DNA of 27,301 bases from Isotricha intestinalis (Eukaryota > Ciliophora > Litostomatea > Vestibuliferida > Isotrichidae), in contig JAJJLU010000611.1 in the NCBI GenBank assembly GCA_023807065.1, positions 1 through 27,301 on the forward strand, in the 5' to 3' direction. Positions 1 to 7,978 of the stretch are shown here, piece by piece. Position 1 is the stretch's first letter. Each line of letters begins with the position of its first letter. A program made the translations under genes and the position numbers. The notes under the pieces were generated by a model that did no database searches, was not told where the DNA came from, and saw only the letters and a program-made list of their open reading frames with translations.

Positions 1-28
1 TCCCCAATCCCCAATCCCCAATCCCCAA
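1..28. repeat. Telomeric repeat, C-strand (CCCCAAT)n
   Basis: The window opens with four copies of a C4A2-type unit separated by single T residues: three full TCCCCAA units and a fourth that runs into AAAA. Read on the other strand the unit is TTGGGGA. A C-rich strand at the 5' end is the orientation expected for the left end of a linear chromosome. Blocks of four Gs are typical of ciliate telomeres (Tetrahymena GGGGTT, Oxytricha GGGGTTTT); the extra A makes this a 7-nt variant. Only about 28 bases are present, so the true tract may be cut by assembly. Confidence 0.85.
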
Positions 29-156
29 AAATGTGTAAAATTTATTCATCTTCTTGGGAAAAAAAGAAAAAATTATATATAATGATAATTAAAATATTTA
101 TTAATTTATAATTTATAGATTAAAAAAAAACAACAAATAACTAAAATAAATGATAA

Positions 157-442
157 ATATTAATATCAAATTCCAATTCAATAAAAATAACAGATTTTAA
201 TCATTATCAAAGGAAAAAAAAATGATAATATAGGGAAAAAAATAGAAGGATCACTTTATTTTAGAACCCCAGAAACATGAATATTAGATGAAAATGATGA
301 AACTTTAGATTTAAGAGATAAACCAATTGATATATGGGCAATTGGAGTTATTTTATATATATTACCTTATAATATTTTTTTTATTATAATTAACAACGAA
401 CAAAACAATCATTTAAAAAAAATAAATAAAAAAAATATATAA
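157..442 (+). pseudogene. Subtelomeric protein-kinase remnant (C-lobe only)
   Basis: Translation gives an ILI...KITDFN stretch at 157-201, matching kinase subdomain VII with DFG changed to DFN. In a second frame it continues with GSLYFRTPE at 248-274 (the GTPxYxAPE region) and DKPIDIWAIGVILYIL at 317-364 (the DxWxxGV helix of subdomain IX). The two frames differ by one base, and the A9 run at 214-222 lies between them, so an indel in that homopolymer explains the break. A TGA at 278-280 follows the APE-like motif. No N-lobe is visible between the fragment and the telomere. The long spacer between the PE and DIW motifs resembles CaMKK/LKB1-type kinases more than AGC kinases. A sequencing indel could account for the frameshift, but not for the TGA, the DFN or the missing N-lobe. 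Confidence 0.7.
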
Positions 443-533
443 TTTAGTAAATTTATAAATTGTGAAAAACTAATCATAATATAAAAAACTCCTAAAGATA
501 ATAAAAAATAATTTAATAATAAAAATTCATTTT

Positions 534-1397
534 TCAATAAACATTAGAACTTCTTTGAAAGCTTAAAAACTCATCATCTTCAACAATAGAACTTCTTGAT
601 TTTTTCCAGAAAAAAATGGCAATAGTAAAAACAAAAACCAGAAAATAAGAAACAAAGACAGTAACCCAATTTAATCCATTTAAAATTTTAGTAGTAAAAA
701 CTAAATTATAATCACATAAATAATCACAAGTATTACAAGAACAAGCACTAACATTAAATCCACTAATACTTCCATTAATAATAGTACTATTACATTGATC
801 AATATTAAAACTTAATCCTTTATTTTTAACTTGATTCATTAAAATATATACGTCACTTTTAGTATAAGCATTTATTCCTTGAAAATTAGCAAATCCAATT
901 GAATTTCCCATTGAAGGAACTTGAGAAACAAATTTAGCTTTTTTACAACTTTTAAATATTTCACAATTCGTATCTTCATCAATGGTAAAATTAATATCTA
1001 ATAATAATCTAATTTTACCATCAATAGTATGATTTGTTCTATTTCCTATTTTTAAAAACTCAGTTTGATTCGGGGAACAAGTAAAATGACACCAAAATCT
1101 TTTTAAATTTGTAGCACATATATCACATCCTTGTCCTATTTTACCAAAGACTTGTTCTATTGTTTCAAAATTATTTGTTAATTTATATAATTGACGATGA
1201 GAACAACATCCTATTTTATTTTTGTAGTCTGGACATAAATATGAATATGAAGAATTTATTAAATGTGGCTTTTTGTGATATTCATCAGGTTTGTCTGGAT
1301 AACATTTCTCATCTAAACCACAATCTTCTTGGAATGCACAGTCTGATGATATTTTTATTATTTGGTATAATAGGAGAAGGTTTCGGATTAATGACAT
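534..1397 (-). CDS. NPC1 N-terminal (sterol-binding) domain protein with a single membrane span
   Basis: The 287-residue product has a hydrophobic N-terminus (about 1-18) consistent with a signal peptide. A Cys-rich luminal domain follows, carrying NPC1 hallmarks: CP (55-56), GCC (63-65), CDICATNLKRFWC (91-103), TCSPNQ (106-111) and CSCNTCDYLC (219-228). Human NPC1 has the same closing Cys cluster. There are many possible N-glycosylation sites (NSS, NQT, NRT, NFT, NST, NVS). One transmembrane helix (about 244-264) and a short acidic tail follow, then TGA. In the known family this domain binds cholesterol and passes it to a transporter of about 1250 residues with 13 spans; all of that, including the sterol-sensing domain, is absent here. 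The start codon follows an A9 run. The sequence beyond the stop holds the kinase fossil rather than the rest of NPC1. The fold is clear; function as a stand-alone sterol carrier is inference. Confidence 0.85.
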   Translation of the reverse strand: MSLIRNLLLLYQIIKISSDCAFQEDCGLDEKCYPDKPDEYHKKPHLINSSYSYLCPDYKNKIGCCSHRQLYKLTNNFETIEQVFGKIGQGCDICATNLKRFWCHFTCSPNQTEFLKIGNRTNHTIDGKIRLLLDINFTIDEDTNCEIFKSCKKAKFVSQVPSMGNSIGFANFQGINAYTKSDVYILMNQVKNKGLSFNIDQCNSTIINGSISGFNVSACSCNTCDYLCDYNLVFTTKILNGLNWVTVFVSYFLVFVFTIAIFFWKKSRSSIVEDDEFLSFQRSSNVY

Positions 1398-1607
1398 TTT
1401 TTTTTTAAATGTTTTTGTTTTTTTTTTTTGAAAAATTTATTTTTTTTTTCTTTAAGATTTTTAATCTTTTTTTATTTCAAAATTAAAATGTATTTTTTTT
1501 GGTTTGCTCAGATTAATTTGATGGATATGATATTTTAAATTTATTATTCTCATTTATATATTATAAATGTATTTAAATTAATTTGTTCATGTCAAATAAG
1601 AAATTTG

Positions 1608-1632
1608 AATTTAATTATTAAATAATTAAATT
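1608..1632. repeat. Perfect 12-bp inverted repeat with 1-nt centre
   Basis: AATTTAATTATT (1608-1619) and AATAATTAAATT (1621-1632) are exact reverse complements around a single A. All bases are A or T, so chance occurrence in this genome is quite possible. Confidence 0.5.
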
Positions 1633-1971
1633 TTGTGTTTTTAATCTTAATGAAATGAATTTAATAGAATTTATATGAAATGTATTTTAATTATTTATTT
1701 AATACACATGTTACATGCTTATTAATTATATATTTATAAAATTTATCAATATAATAAAACTAAATAATAAGGGTTTAGAGGAAATAATTTTAAGATTTAT
1801 AGTTATAATCACTAATTTTATTTTTTATTCATTTTTTATTTAGTTGTTATTATTATTATTCTTAAACATTCTTTGAATGTTTTTTAAATTCAAATTTGAA
1901 AAAACATTTATAATAATTAATGGTAAAAAAACATCTTAATCATTATATAAATAAGAATTTATTAAACAAAT

Positions 1972-2121
1972 ATGGAAAAGATTAACTTATTAGTTGATAT
2001 TGACATGTTTGATATAAATTCACTCATAAAAGTAATCAATATTATTTTTAATATAATAATAAATTGTTTTTATTTTAACTTGAAAATAATTTTAAATATA
2101 TATATGTCTTTTAAATTATAA
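1972..2121 (+). CDS. Possible 49-codon small ORF, unknown
   Basis: An ATG at 1972 opens a 49-codon frame ending in TAA. The product begins MEKINLLVDIDMFDINSL and is then rich in I, N, F and L. It uses a few codons with more G/C (GAC, CTC, ATC, AAC) than the surrounding spacer. It lacks the A-run that precedes most real starts in this window and matches no family I know. A random open frame of this size is plausible at this base composition, so this is a weak candidate. Confidence 0.15.
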   Translation: MEKINLLVDIDMFDINSLIKVINIIFNIIINCFYFNLKIILNIYMSFKL

Positions 2122-2169
2122 ATAAAATAAATATACTCTAATAATTACTGATAATAAAATTCAAAAATT

Positions 2170-3225
2170 TTAAAAATCATTTCCAGGAAAATCAAAGCCT
2201 TCAAATTCCTTATCAAAATTAAAATTAGTATCCATTATTTTCTGAGCAGGAAAAGTTTGTAATTCCATTTCTGTATATTGACTATTAAAATATTTTAAAT
2301 CTAACTCTCCTTCAATATTAGGAATAAACGGTGGAATTTCTTTTTTATTATAAATTTTTTCAAAATTAACACTCTTAAAAAAACTATGATTTTTAATTTC
2401 ATTAATATTATTACATCCTATTCTTTTTTCAGGTTCAACAACAAGTAATTTACTGATTAAATCTTTAGCATCTTTTTTAATATCATCACACCATTTAATT
2501 TCTTTATAAACATTAATATCACTATTATTTTGAATATTAAAAGGTTTATATCCAGCAAGCATTTCAAACATAATAATTCCAAAAGACCACCAATCACACA
2601 TTTTATTATAACCTTTTTTTAATCTTATTTCAGGAGCTTCATATGATAAAGTTCCACATATTGTATAAGTCAAATCATTTTCTTCTAATGTTTTACTTAA
2701 ACCAAAATCTGTTAATTTAATATGACCATCTTTGTCAATTAATATATTTTCTGGTTTTAAATCTCTATATATGTAATTTTTATCATGTAGATATTCTAAA
2801 CCTAATAATATTTCACTTAAATAAAATTTTGCTTGGTTTTCTTTTAATTGAGGATTTTTCTTTAAAAATAAAAATAATTGACCTCCTTGAATAAAATCTG
2901 TTATGAAATATATATTGCTATTATCTTGAAAACAATGATATAATTTAACTATAAATGGATGAGATACAGTTTCTAAAATTTGTTTTTCTGTTTTAACACT
3001 TTTACGAAGCTTTTCAGTAATTAAATCTGATTTTTTTATTCTTTTCATTGCATAAAATTGTTTTGTATCTTGATTTTCTACTAAATATACTTTACCGAAT
3101 TTACCTTGCCCTAATACTTTTATTTGTTTGAAATTTCCTAATGATTCAATTGAAAAAGATAATGATATATCTTTGTTTTGTATTTTTTTCCGACAACAAC
3201 AACAACAACAACAAAAGCATCCCAT
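2170..3225 (-). CDS. AGC-family Ser/Thr protein kinase with N-terminal acyl anchor
   Basis: This 351-residue kinase is complete. Gly-rich loop GQGKFGKV is at 39-46, the VAIK-type lysine is K61, the helix-C Glu is probably E80, YRDLKPEN is at 153-160 (catalytic D155), and DFG is at 173-175. The activation segment TYTICGTLSYEAPE (186-199) has T188 at the PDK1-site position. The C-terminal tail carries FPAQ (325-328) and a hydrophobic motif FEGFDF (341-346), where Asp replaces the usual phosphorylated Ser/Thr. This tail places it in the AGC group. The N-terminus MGCFCCCCCCCRKK combines Gly2, suited to N-myristoylation, with a run of Cys suited to palmitoylation, encoded by a TGT microsatellite; plasma or ciliary membrane attachment is likely. 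The ATG follows an A7 run. No PH or cyclic-nucleotide domain is present, so substrate and regulation cannot be read from the sequence. Confidence 0.93.
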   Translation of the reverse strand: MGCFCCCCCCCRKKIQNKDISLSFSIESLGNFKQIKVLGQGKFGKVYLVENQDTKQFYAMKRIKKSDLITEKLRKSVKTEKQILETVSHPFIVKLYHCFQDNSNIYFITDFIQGGQLFLFLKKNPQLKENQAKFYLSEILLGLEYLHDKNYIYRDLKPENILIDKDGHIKLTDFGLSKTLEENDLTYTICGTLSYEAPEIRLKKGYNKMCDWWSFGIIMFEMLAGYKPFNIQNNSDINVYKEIKWCDDIKKDAKDLISKLLVVEPEKRIGCNNINEIKNHSFFKSVNFEKIYNKKEIPPFIPNIEGELDLKYFNSQYTEMELQTFPAQKIMDTNFNFDKEFEGFDFPGNDF

Positions 3226-3490
3226 TTTTTTATTTAAATGTTCATATTTTTAATTATAAATTTAAATAATAATTATATGAATTAAATAGTCTTATTTCTA
3301 TTTTAAAAAAAGATATAGCTCAATTTTTTTATTATAAAATAATAATATTAAAAGTTAATATATTAAAATATAAATTAAGGATTAATATAAATTTTAAAAA
3401 AAAAATAATTTAAATAGTAAATTTAAGGGAATTTAAATTATATAAATTAAAAAATATTTTTTTTAATTTTTAAAAAAAACAACCTTAAAA

Positions 3491-5578
3491 ATGAAATCAA
3501 ACAAAGATTGTGAAATAAATAAAAATCGTCCAGATTTAAAAACTAAAAAGGAGAAAATGAGTAAATCTCCTTTATCATTATCAAAAAATCAATCAGGTAA
3601 AAAGATAATAGAAGTAGAATCAAAAGAAAAGAATTTTAAAAGTCCAAATTTACTTCCAACAAAATTGGATAAAAAGCCTCAAAGTTCTCAATCAAGGAAT
3701 TCGAAAAAAAGTCAAAATGAATCAAATAATAATACATCACAAAATAAAAATGTAGAAAAAGAAAAAAATATAATAACCGATGATGAAATATTAAAAAATG
3801 ATATTCCATTAAAACCAAAAAATCCAAATAAAACATTTGGAAATAATTATTTAGAAATTAAATATAATTTATTAAAAGATGATATTCAACCAGAAATAAT
3901 AAATGGAATAAATGAAGGAATAGAAAGTATATTACAAGAAATAAAATTATGCTTAGAAAATGATGAATTAGAAATTAATCCAGAAAAGAAACAAATAAAT
4001 GAAATTCAATTAGAAAAAGTTTCTAAAATATTATCAAGTGATATTGAAGGAACAATAAAATTACAAAAAATAAAAGATTTAACGGGAAGAAAACAAGATT
4101 TACAAAAGAAAATCGATAAATTAAATGAAGATTTTAAATCTATTGAATTTAATAATAAAGAAAATACTATTCTTACAAATCCACAAAATCAAGTTGATGA
4201 AAATATAAAAAAAGCACAAATGAAAGAAATTAAAGAAACTAAAGAAATATTATTACAAAAATTAAACGGTATTAATGAACAAGTTCAAAAATTAATGATT
4301 GATGAAGAACAAATTTCTCAAATGAAGAAAGTAAATATAAAACAATTTTTAGATAATTTTGAAAAAGATAAAGAAATAATAGAACAAAGAGCTAAAAAAT
4401 ATGAAGAAGAAAAAAAATTACGTGATCAAAAAATAATATCTTCATTATTAAAAGCTAATGAAAAAAAAGAAAAAGAAATAGATATTCAGAAAAAAGAAGA
4501 AGAAGAAAAAAAAAAGAAATCTTTAGAACAAATAAGATTAAAAGAATTAGAAATAATACAAAAAAGATCAAAAGAAAATTTAGAAAAAATACAATTTATA
4601 AGAGAACATGTTAATGATAAGCCAGCTAATGAAAATGAATATTTATTTAAAGTGTTAGAAAATCAATATAAAGAAAGAGAAGAAAATGAAATAAAAAAAG
4701 AAATAATGAAACACAAAGAAAGAATGAAAGAAAATTTTATAACTAAAGATGAAATAACTCAATTTCAAAAAAAACAAAAAGAAAAAGAATTAAAAAGATT
4801 AGCAGAAGTAGAAGAAGAAAGGAAAAAATTACATGAACAATGGAAAAAAACAAAAGAAAATTTACCTAAATTTGAATCATCAATAATGCAGAAAGTAAAA
4901 ATGGAAGAAGCTCAATTAAAAGAACAGAAAGAAATGGAAGAATTTAAGAAAAAAATAAAATTAAAAGAAGTTAAGAATTATTCAGATGCAGTTACAAAAT
5001 TATTTTTACCAAAAATAGATGAGAATGTAAAAAAAGAAAGAGAAGATAGAATAAAGAACTTATCAGTAAAGAATAATATTCAAAAGCATCATACTAAAAA
5101 AAATCAAAGAATATTATTAGTAAAGCCAGATCCAAATAAGCCAAAAAAATATAAATGGGATTTAAAATTGACGGTAGAAGAAAAAAATAATTTAAATGAA
5201 ACAAATAATCAAAATAGATATAAATCAAGAAGTAAAAGTGCAAATAAACATAAACCTATGGAAAAGCCTCCTGATTATTTAACTCAAATGAGATTACAAA
5301 AAAATAATTTGATTGATGATAGAAATTCTAATAGTTCTCAAAGTCATTATCGAGGAAAACAATGGGATAAAATGATTAATAATAATAAAAATACTCTTAT
5401 TGAAAATGTTGAAAATATTAAAATTAAAGCTGAACAATTAGAAAATAAAGCTAAAATGAATGAAAAATTATTACAGGCTAAAGGAGAAGTTAATGTTGAA
5501 ATGCAAGAAAATGTTTCTAATTTACTTATTGATGCTATTAAAGCTAAGTTAACTATTTTGGAAAATATAAATAAGTAA
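3491..5578 (+). CDS. Long charged coiled-coil protein, unknown
   Basis: I do not recognise the family. The 695-residue product starts with a basic, Ser/Lys/Asn-rich disordered region (about 1-110). A long helical, Lys/Glu-dominated region (about 110-500) follows with clear heptad character, for example KQDLQKKIDKLNEDF and EEERKKLHEQWKKTKENL. A less charged segment around residues 545-560 contains PDPNKPKKYKWDLKL, and the C-terminal helix ends NLLIDAIKAKLTILENINK. No signal peptide or membrane span is visible. This architecture is common in ciliate cytoskeletal, basal-body and axonemal proteins, but that assignment is only inference. Its 3' end converges on the SOAT-like gene with 89 bases between the stop codons. 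Codons shift from A-ending to T-ending near the 3' end. Confidence 0.85.
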   Translation: MKSNKDCEINKNRPDLKTKKEKMSKSPLSLSKNQSGKKIIEVESKEKNFKSPNLLPTKLDKKPQSSQSRNSKKSQNESNNNTSQNKNVEKEKNIITDDEILKNDIPLKPKNPNKTFGNNYLEIKYNLLKDDIQPEIINGINEGIESILQEIKLCLENDELEINPEKKQINEIQLEKVSKILSSDIEGTIKLQKIKDLTGRKQDLQKKIDKLNEDFKSIEFNNKENTILTNPQNQVDENIKKAQMKEIKETKEILLQKLNGINEQVQKLMIDEEQISQMKKVNIKQFLDNFEKDKEIIEQRAKKYEEEKKLRDQKIISSLLKANEKKEKEIDIQKKEEEEKKKKSLEQIRLKELEIIQKRSKENLEKIQFIREHVNDKPANENEYLFKVLENQYKEREENEIKKEIMKHKERMKENFITKDEITQFQKKQKEKELKRLAEVEEERKKLHEQWKKTKENLPKFESSIMQKVKMEEAQLKEQKEMEEFKKKIKLKEVKNYSDAVTKLFLPKIDENVKKEREDRIKNLSVKNNIQKHHTKKNQRILLVKPDPNKPKKYKWDLKLTVEEKNNLNETNNQNRYKSRSKSANKHKPMEKPPDYLTQMRLQKNNLIDDRNSNSSQSHYRGKQWDKMINNNKNTLIENVENIKIKAEQLENKAKMNEKLLQAKGEVNVEMQENVSNLLIDAIKAKLTILENINK

Positions 5579-5667
5579 TTCTTTTAATTAAATTATTTCA
5601 TTTTTACTTTTTTAGTTTTTAAATCATTTATATATTTTTTTATTAATAATTTCATTTGATTTTTTTA

Positions 5668-7338
5668 TTATTGTTTCATTTGCTTTTGGATGTTTTTAAT
5701 TAATAATAAGAATATTTTTGGAAAATAATTTTTATATTTGTTTAAATTGCCTAATTCAAAATCTATTTTTTTTTCACTAAAATAAATTTCACTTATTATT
5801 ACCATTGTAAAAGCTCCAATTCCAGAAATAATAAAATTCCAAGCAATTAAAAACTTAGTATCTCCTTTTATGTTGTTTATTGGAATTGATATAATTAAAG
5901 CAGCTTCAATAAATATTAATAAATAAGGAAATTTAAACCCGAAACTAAAATAAAAAATAGAATCAACAAAAAGAGCAATGAATAAAAATTGAATAATATT
6001 ATATAATAAAAGGTAATTATTATCAATAGTATTCTTAGGTAAAAATCTTTTAAATAATTGAAATAAATAAAAATGGAAAAAATCAATATATATATAACAA
6101 TATTTTTCAGTTAATTCAATAGGAGTAGAAGCTACATAAAAATTACTATAAAAATATCTATCACCAAAATTACATAAATCCGCAGTAAAGTTTCCACTTG
6201 AATGTTGAATTCCAAAAAATAAAACAAAAAAACCTAAAATTGAAACTAAAATAAAACTAACATAAATATAAGCAAAAGTTGAAATATCTAAATTTGAATT
6301 ATTACTTAGATCATTTAATAATGGTGTTATACATATTTCTAAAAGTAAATATATGAATATTAAACAAAATATAAAATTAAAAAAGTGATTTAGTGTTTTT
6401 TTATTTCCTTTTATTTTAGGGTATTCATCTCTATAAATAAATGTTGAAATTATACAATACTTTTGAAAGGACTTTATTTCATTTAATATATTAGGTTTTT
6501 TAAATTCAAATTCTATTTTATTATCTTGATTACCTATATCTTTTATTATTATTATATTATGTCTTGGAATATTTTCTTCGATTTTATTATATTCACAATA
6601 TATTTTATAAGTTAGAAATAATTTTTTTTCAAAAAAATAACCAAACATTTTTAACATTGAACTTGCATTATCAAAATAAAATATGATTTTTAACAATAAA
6701 GAAAAATTAATAGTAACAAGTAATTTTTGATTATAAAAAACAAATAAATTTAAAACAATAATAAAATTAATAATAAGAAAATTAATTGTTTTATTTGAAT
6801 TTGGAGTAAAATTTATCAATATAACAAAAATTAAAATAAATAATTTTTTAATGACATAATAATAAATAAAATGTATATAATCATTAATATATTCTCCAAT
6901 ATAAAAGTTAATAGGAACTTTTTTTCCTTCAATATATAAATTAAGAATATATAAAACAACATTCATAATAAAATAAGAAAATATTATATTATAAATTGCT
7001 TGATAAGTTGATTTTTCAAGTAATTCAGTTAAAAGACTTTTTCTAATATAAAATTTTTTATACGGTAATTTTTTTTCTTCTTTTTCATTTATTGATTCTT
7101 TTTGAATTAAAATATCATCAATAATTTCTTTCTTTATGTTTTCTACTTCATATACTTCTTTTTGAAGTTCTAATAATAAATTTTCTATTTTTTGAAATTT
7201 TGATTCTAATTGATTTTTTTTATTTATATATTCCTCTTTTAAAGATATAATTCCGTCTTCTCTTTTTTTATAATTTATTTGTAATAATTCAATACTTTTT
7301 AATAAATTATCATAGTCATTTTTTAATTTATCACTCAT
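5668..7338 (-). CDS. SOAT/ACAT-family (MBOAT) membrane protein lacking catalytic signatures
   Basis: The 556-residue protein has an N-terminal coiled coil (about 1-90), then a multi-span region. RKSLLTELLE...AIYNI (99-118) matches the conserved entry segment of sterol O-acyltransferases. STFIYRDEYPKIKGN (298-312) matches the PTLxYQxxYPR motif, and FGDRYFY (391-397) opens the FYxDWWN signature. About eight or nine hydrophobic helices follow the family pattern. Two catalytic features are missing. FYxDWW reads FYSNFY (396-401), and the position of the invariant His (in SOAT, VHEY) aligns by eye with D459 in FVDSIFYF. SOAT makes sterol esters from sterol and acyl-CoA in the ER; this protein probably cannot, or uses another substrate. 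The reading frame is intact and the rest of the fold is conserved, so a functional non-catalytic role is more likely than simple decay. SOAT fits better than DGAT1 because of the RKSLLxELLE segment. Confidence 0.85.
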   Translation of the reverse strand: MSDKLKNDYDNLLKSIELLQINYKKREDGIISLKEEYINKKNQLESKFQKIENLLLELQKEVYEVENIKKEIIDDILIQKESINEKEEKKLPYKKFYIRKSLLTELLEKSTYQAIYNIIFSYFIMNVVLYILNLYIEGKKVPINFYIGEYINDYIHFIYYYVIKKLFILIFVILINFTPNSNKTINFLIINFIIVLNLFVFYNQKLLVTINFSLLLKIIFYFDNASSMLKMFGYFFEKKLFLTYKIYCEYNKIEENIPRHNIIIIKDIGNQDNKIEFEFKKPNILNEIKSFQKYCIISTFIYRDEYPKIKGNKKTLNHFFNFIFCLIFIYLLLEICITPLLNDLSNNSNLDISTFAYIYVSFILVSILGFFVLFFGIQHSSGNFTADLCNFGDRYFYSNFYVASTPIELTEKYCYIYIDFFHFYLFQLFKRFLPKNTIDNNYLLLYNIIQFLFIALFVDSIFYFSFGFKFPYLLIFIEAALIISIPINNIKGDTKFLIAWNFIISGIGAFTMVIISEIYFSEKKIDFELGNLNKYKNYFPKIFLLLIKNIQKQMKQ

Positions 7339-7978
7339 AAAATTATATGATTAAAATATAAAATATGAATTTAATTTAAAAATTAAAAAATAAATCATTA
7401 TTTAATTTCAAATACCGTTTTTAGTTAAGAAACTATTATTCCATCATTTATAATTTACAATATATTACGTTTTTTTTAATATATTTATTATTTTTTCTTT
7501 ATAATACTTTTCCTTTCATAATAATAGTAGTTGCTCTTTATATTTCTTTTTTTAATCTTAAAAATTATAAATAAGAATTGCCCAAAGAATATAAGATTTA
7601 AATATTAGATCAAATTTAAATATTATATACGATTTTCTGTTTTCATCATTTCAAAAAATTATATAAAAAATAAATAAAAGAATAAATATAAAGAATAAAA
7701 AAAAAGATAATTCAAATTAATTCTTTATTAAATTTATAAAAGAAACTCAGAAATAAAATCATTAATATATAATGAAATATTATATATTAAGGTAAAAATA
7801 CAAAAATTCTTTTTTAATAAAGCAATAATTGTATGAATAATTATTTATTTAATTGTTTTATGATTAATTTTAATTTAATTCAATGTTTATATAGAATTTT
7901 TTTAGCATTTTTTCTTTAATTTTTTTCAATAAATTTATTTAAATTTTAAAAAATACGATTATTTAAAAAAATATAAAT
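7339..7978. other. Divergent promoter spacer
   Basis: About 640 bases between the starts of the SOAT-like (minus) and CAP (plus) genes. It is A/T-rich throughout; I see no gene, RNA or repeat that stands out. Confidence 0.6.

Larger units (their letters stand above)
1409..2169. other. Intergenic spacer between two minus-strand genes
   Basis: About 760 bases of A/T-rich DNA. It contains a perfect 12-bp inverted repeat (1608-1632), a small 8-bp hairpin AAACATTC-TTT-GAATGTTT (1864-1882) and one short open frame on the plus strand (1972-2121). I see no RNA gene or recognisable protein homology. Confidence 0.6.

Noticed and set aside
1160..1408. Plus-strand open frame opposite the NPC1-domain gene
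   Set aside because: It overlaps the Cys-rich conserved coding region on the other strand, has no family match and shows a shadow-type composition.
3226..3490. Possible small RNA or promoter motif between divergent kinase and coiled-coil genes
   Set aside because: Only A/T-rich leader sequence is visible; no stem-loop or conserved box stands out.
5668..7338. DGAT1 as the identity of the MBOAT protein
   Set aside because: The RKSLLTELLE entry segment and the STFIYRDEYPK block match sterol O-acyltransferases better than DGAT1.
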